Shown piece by piece: positions 29,977 through 32,970 of a DNA stretch of 32,970 bases. The notes beneath the pieces are model-generated. The model had not been told where the DNA came from, ran no database searches, and saw only the letters and a program-made list of their open reading frames with translations. Source of the DNA: Sphaeroforma sirkka (Eukaryota; Opisthokonta; Ichthyosporea; Ichthyophonida); the NCBI GenBank assembly GCA_001586965.3, contig LUCW03001837.1, positions 12,501 to 45,470 on the forward strand. The letters run 5' to 3'. A program made the position numbers and the translations under genes. Position 1 is the stretch's first letter. Every line of letters starts with the position of its first letter.

Positions 29977-30341
29977 GATTTTGAGATTGGCGGAGGACCA
30001 AAATCTATAAGTAGTAGTTCGGAGATTATAAAATTTAGTTTATAATATCCTACATCTACTAATGTCTCAAATAGGTCCAAGTAGATGAGTCATACCAAAT
30101 ACTCAGGCTATTGGAGCCATCAAAGTGAATTTAGAACACTTTGGAAATATTGGAAAAAGAGCTTGTACTAAATTATTTAAAATACAAATAAAACCAATGT
30201 ATTATCTCAATTGATCTTGATATTTTAGACTGACCGGAGGCCGTATTTCTACATAGCCCCCAGTAGCTTTTAGAACTACGAACGTACGTTAAGATACGAT
30301 CTAGTTGGTAAAGCGAAAACCAAAGTAAAAAACGGTTTCGG
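29977..30341. other. AT-rich stretch beyond the poly(A) tract and the 3' end of copy 2
   Basis: No coding pattern is visible on either strand. In the orientation of the minus-strand element this is where a 3' untranslated region and LTR would sit, but I found no repeat of it elsewhere in the window. Confidence 0.45.
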
Positions 30342-30608
30342 TCATGACTTATCGAGTAAGTATGTGCCTATATGTACGAGTTCAAGACTCATGTTGTACT
30401 CTATGTCGTTTAGTATTTGGTCCAGTAACCATTTCCGATGTAGGCGCCTTACGTTTATTATTTGTAAGGTAATAGCCAAAGGCTGTTCTTCATTAGTAAG
30501 TAAGTTTGAACAATTTTCTGCACTGTTGGTAAGCAGATCAGAAAGTTTAGTCACGTAGGAAGTAGGTGGCAAATAGGGAATTTCAGATCCGTCAGGGTTT
30601 GTAGTCAC
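30342..30608 (-). pseudogene. C-terminal pol tail of copy 2
   Basis: The frame reads 'VTTNPDGSEIPYLPPTSYVT' and 'AENCSNLLTNEEQPLAITLQ' to a stop at 30342. In the adjacent frame, pol ends at a TGA at 30605-30607 after 'KGFLR'. A one-base shift would join the two, so this is more likely the end of pol than a separate gene. No domain is recognised. Confidence 0.5.
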
Positions 30609-31182
30609 CTGAGGAAACCCTTTCGTTTATCTCGTGTGTTCTTATGTAAACGCTTATTCCATTTCTTATTAAAGATACGAAGAAAGTCGCGAGATTCACG
30701 AAATGCATCGGAGGTTAGCTGCTTACTGTCCCATCCATGAAACGGGTCTTGTAGTAAGTGTAACCGTCTTCGGATGTTTTATCAATTATATCTTTGACTT
30801 GTGACTCCATAACTGGTATATCAGAATCAAATGAGCGAGCGAATGAGAGTTCGGAGGTAGGGATACGGTGAGTGCCTAGATTGGTTGCGCTAGTACCATC
30901 AATGTTATTCACTTCGTAAGTATCACTCTTCTCATCATGGTAGGAAATAACAAAAGGTCCTATCGTCTTAGAAGAGAGTTCGGTAATGTTGGCGTTTCGA
31001 TTTATAATGTTAACGTAATCGCCGACTTTGAACTGAACAATGTTCTTAGTGTTATTCCATCGGTCATACGCTTTAAGTAGGACGCGATTCTTGTGCTCGA
31101 GTAAACAGGGGTAAACAACGTTCTGCATATGCTCGATCTTTGTAGCCACGGGGTAGCGTGTTTTCGGGCGCAGTTTTATCAA
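30605..31182 (-). pseudogene. Integrase C-terminal domain and chromodomain-like end (copy 2)
   Basis: The frame from 31182 reads 'IKLRPKTRYPVATKIEHMQN', then 'VQFKVGDYVNIINRNANITE'. It then reads 'SSKTIGPFVISYHDEKSDTY' and 'THRIPTSELSFAR'. The 'fkvGDyV.i......K..GPf.I' pattern is the SH3-like C-terminal domain of Ty3/gypsy integrases. It goes on to 'VMESQVKDIIDKTSEDGYTY' and 'YKTRFMDG'. After a one-base shift near 30730 it reads 'WDSKQLTSDAFRESRDFLRI'. The layout 'v..Il.k...g..yYktrf.g.w....' is that of a chromodomain, which in chromoviruses targets integration to chromatin marks. The aromatic cage cannot be confirmed by eye. Confidence 0.72.
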
Positions 31183-31660
31183 ACGTTGCTTTGTAATTCA
31201 CTATAGCGGCCAAAGAAATAGTGAAACGGGAGTGTTCCAGTTTGAGGATTCATGCAGTTATTCATTTGAGTCTGAACCCATTTCAAATGATAAGGCCACA
31301 TATCCTCAACGTCGTCTAGTGCGGTACGCAAGAGTTTCTAAGTTCTCTATGACGTGTCTCATTTGCACCCTGCGTTTGAGGTTTGTGGGGAACACCACGC
31401 CTATGGGTCATGCCTGATACGAGTATAAGTGCCTCCATTACGTCGGTACAAAACTCACTACCGTTATCAGAACATAGTACTCGGGGAAACCGAAGTCATT
31501 AAAGACGTGATAGCATAATTCTGCCACTGTTTGTGGACGTTTGTTCTGGTATTGCATAAAGCAAGTTATAGCCCGAAGCCACACACATAAGAAATGACAG
31601 ATATATATCGCCAGTATGCTTGATCGCGGAGTTTAACCAAATCGACTATGACTCGGCGTA
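31183..31660 (-). pseudogene. Integrase catalytic core with DDE residues (copy 2)
   Basis: The first Asp codon lies at 31641-31643 (after 'VIV'). The frame reads 'GDIYICHFLCVWLRAITCFM', 'NKRPQTVAELCYHVFNDFGF', then after a one-base shift 'SDNGSEFCTDVMEALILVSG'. The second Asp is at 31466-31468. It continues 'RRGVPHKPQTQGANETRHRE' with Glu at 31358-31360. The second Asp and Glu are 36 codons apart, the classic D,D-35-E spacing of retroviral and Ty3/gypsy integrases. Further on, 'VEDMWPYHLKWVQTQMNN' and 'TGTLPFHYFFGRYSELQ' complete the core. An internal stop after 'RNSCVPH' and the frameshifts make it inactive. Confidence 0.82.
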
Positions 31661-32500
31661 TCGGCTTTGGTCTTCGTCACATTTTTTTAGGGACGCCCAA
31701 CCGTATCGCTTGATCTGGTTCTTTTCACAATCAGTACAGCGTCGGCATATTTCACGTATGGTTTCTTTCAGCGCCGGGTGATCAAGCCCTGCACGAACAG
31801 CCATTTTATAAGTATGCTCATATGCTCGATGCGTTAAATAAATTATGTATAATTTTAACTCTACTTTCGAGCTCCCTCTTAAGTCCGTCAGATTCTGCGT
31901 AACGTGCTGGCTGGATGAACCATAGTCCTGTTGGAAAAGGGCAACCCAGTATCAGGAGGGGTAGAGTCCTGAGATACAGCACTGACAACATTGGATTGCT
32001 GAAGTATCTTCTTCAGTTGTTTCTGCAACTCTTGGGCCGTCTTTTAAGCAGCGCTTTAAGTAGCTGAGTGCGAGCTTCAGGTTCTTAGAGTTTTGAGTCT
32101 TTGATCCATGGCCTTAGCTAGTTCCATGTTTTGCCGATCTAATGCCGTTTCAATCGGCATTACTTCCTCGACTGCAATCTTGTTGGGTGCATAGGTGTTG
32201 TACGAGTCTTGAGCTTTTGTTCAAACTCTTTAGACTCCTCTAGTTTAGCTAAGAACTCGGTTGAGGTTTCCAATTTTAGTGGTACCTGCAGGACCGATGC
32301 GACAAACAATGGTGTGTTTCCAAGGCGTCTTCTTAATAGAATAGGATCCCTGATACAAGAACGTGTCGGTTTCACGGTCGACATAAATAGGTTCGTCTTG
32401 AATCATATTAATTAAATCACGTATCCATGGGTCGGAGTTACGTAAGGACAACACAGCGTAATGGTAGATTTAGTAATATTAACATAATTTAACAACTGTG
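31661..32500 (-). pseudogene. Connector and integrase zinc finger (copy 2)
   Basis: This is the counterpart of 22009-22800 in copy 1. It retains 'REICRRCTDCEKNQIKR' (C-x2-C of the zinc finger) and 'PWIRDLINMIQDEPIYVDRE' at the other end, with 'KESKEFEQKLKTRTT'-type connector between. Small indels break the frame at several points where copy 1 is open, for example near 31860-31900 and 32160-32200. Copy 1 therefore preserves this part of the pol frame better. Confidence 0.75.
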
Positions 32501-32895
32501 CGATAAGTTGACAAAGTGGGTTAGCCCACGCATTATGTTTCTTTGATAAGTCAAGCTGAAATGCATCACCTTTGTGATGAGAGTCAACGACCTATATTCA
32601 GAAACCTGTTTGTTATGTTCTGCGGCGAACATATCAACAGTAAATGGACCCCATCGTGATTTAGTTGAGGTTAAACCATTTCTTATTTAGCATCCAATCG
32701 GTTGCTAATAACTCTTTGACTGTTTTCTGGTAGTCGTCGGGCACAAGTCGAGAGAGCATGTCAGGAAGACGGTTATGTATTCCTGGAATGTGTTATATTA
32801 AAAGCGAACTTGGCAATAATGTCATGCCAGCGGCTCAATAACTGTGAATCAGGGTTCATATCTTTAAGTATGTTAGAGACTTTTGATCACAGGCA
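32501..32895 (-). pseudogene. Dam-like module and RNase H end (copy 2)
   Basis: The frame gives 'IPGIHNRLPDMLSRLVPD' intact across the RNase H terminus (32750-32800), then 'GPFTVDMFAAEHNKQ' and 'AWANPLCQLIAQL'. Compared with copy 1, the stop after N-P-P is a Cys codon here, and the second Pro is Leu. Thus neither copy keeps an unbroken N-P-P-aromatic motif. Frameshifts occur around 32570-32680. Confidence 0.72.
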
Positions 32896-32970
32896 TCTCT
32901 TCCAGTAATTGGTGTTGATAAATCAACAGAAACTGTTTCTTGCCAGGATCAATTTCTACCCCTGCTGCAG
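32896..32970 (-). pseudogene. RT connection fragment joined to RNase H by a 398 bp deletion (copy 2)
   Basis: These bases match copy 1 at 23638-23713 ('ggtgttgataaatc', 'tgccaggatcaat'). The bases just left match copy 1 near 23222-23241 ('gatcacaggca'). About 398 bases present in copy 1 are missing at the junction (32894-32897), with a CA shared by both sides. The lost part includes the RNase H start (TDAS) and Glu motif. The remainder of the element continues beyond the window. Confidence 0.8.

Larger units (their letters stand above)
30342..32970 (-). mobile_element. Ty3/gypsy-like retroelement relic, copy 2 (RT end to chromodomain-like tail)
   Basis: From the right edge the minus strand repeats the order of copy 1: a short piece of the post-YLDD RT region, then RNase H end, Dam-like module, connector and integrase zinc finger. 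It then goes on to the integrase core, integrase C-terminus and a chromodomain-like end that copy 1 lacks. It is closely similar to copy 1 at the nucleotide level from 31590 rightward but differs by many small indels. The two are thus separate insertions of one family, and the rest of copy 2 lies outside the window. Confidence 0.85.

Noticed and set aside
31232..31417. Plus-strand 61-codon frame in copy 2
   Set aside because: It is the complement of the integrase core, which carries the D,D-35-E residues on the minus strand.

Overview
The window is nuclear DNA of an intron-rich eukaryote. Its left 18.6 kb is one very large spliced gene, with GT-AG introns mostly of 80-460 bp, GTATGT/GTGAGT donors and an AATAAA signal at the end. 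The right 14 kb is a nest of decayed transposable elements and microsatellites. There are no prokaryotic operons, ribosome binding sites, rRNAs or CRISPR arrays. The species cannot be fixed from the sequence. Dense short introns and protist-style retroelements would suit a unicellular opisthokont or similar protist, which is only a guess.

1-18,600 (+ strand): the 3' part of a giant gene. I could chain 32 exons with matching splice phases, giving at least 3,181 codons in the window; the 5' end lies outside. Exon 2 is a 2.7 kb low-complexity exon rich in Ser, Thr and Gly. Most later exons encode short Ig-like beta-sandwich segments resembling the ASH/MSP-like (ASPM-SPD-2-Hydin) repeats of large cytoskeletal and ciliary proteins. 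The gene ends at a TAA at 18,544-18,546, with a polyadenylation signal 44 bp downstream.

19,508-21,952 (- strand): a spliced, 5'-truncated Mutator-like (MULE) transposase. It shows the DDE-core landmarks, a C-x2-H motif, a TSN-x2-E motif, a SWIM zinc finger and a C-terminal zinc-knuckle-like end. It stops abruptly against the next element.

21,953-26,942 (- strand): a Ty3/gypsy-like retroelement (copy 1) with gag, protease, RT, RNase H, a DNA-methyltransferase-like module and the integrase N-terminus. It is broken by stops and frameshifts. A tRNA-like Pol III cassette on the + strand lies between its first two open frames.

27,111-27,680: compound microsatellites. 28,100-29,967 (+ strand): a second, unrelated reverse-transcriptase relic (RT YVDD, RNase H, methyltransferase-like tail) ending in AATAAA and a 14-A tract. 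30,342-32,970 (- strand): copy 2 of the Ty3-like element. It supplies the parts missing from copy 1 (integrase DDE core, integrase C-terminus, chromodomain-like end) and carries a 398 bp internal deletion near the window edge. Comparing the copies separates family features from copy-specific damage.
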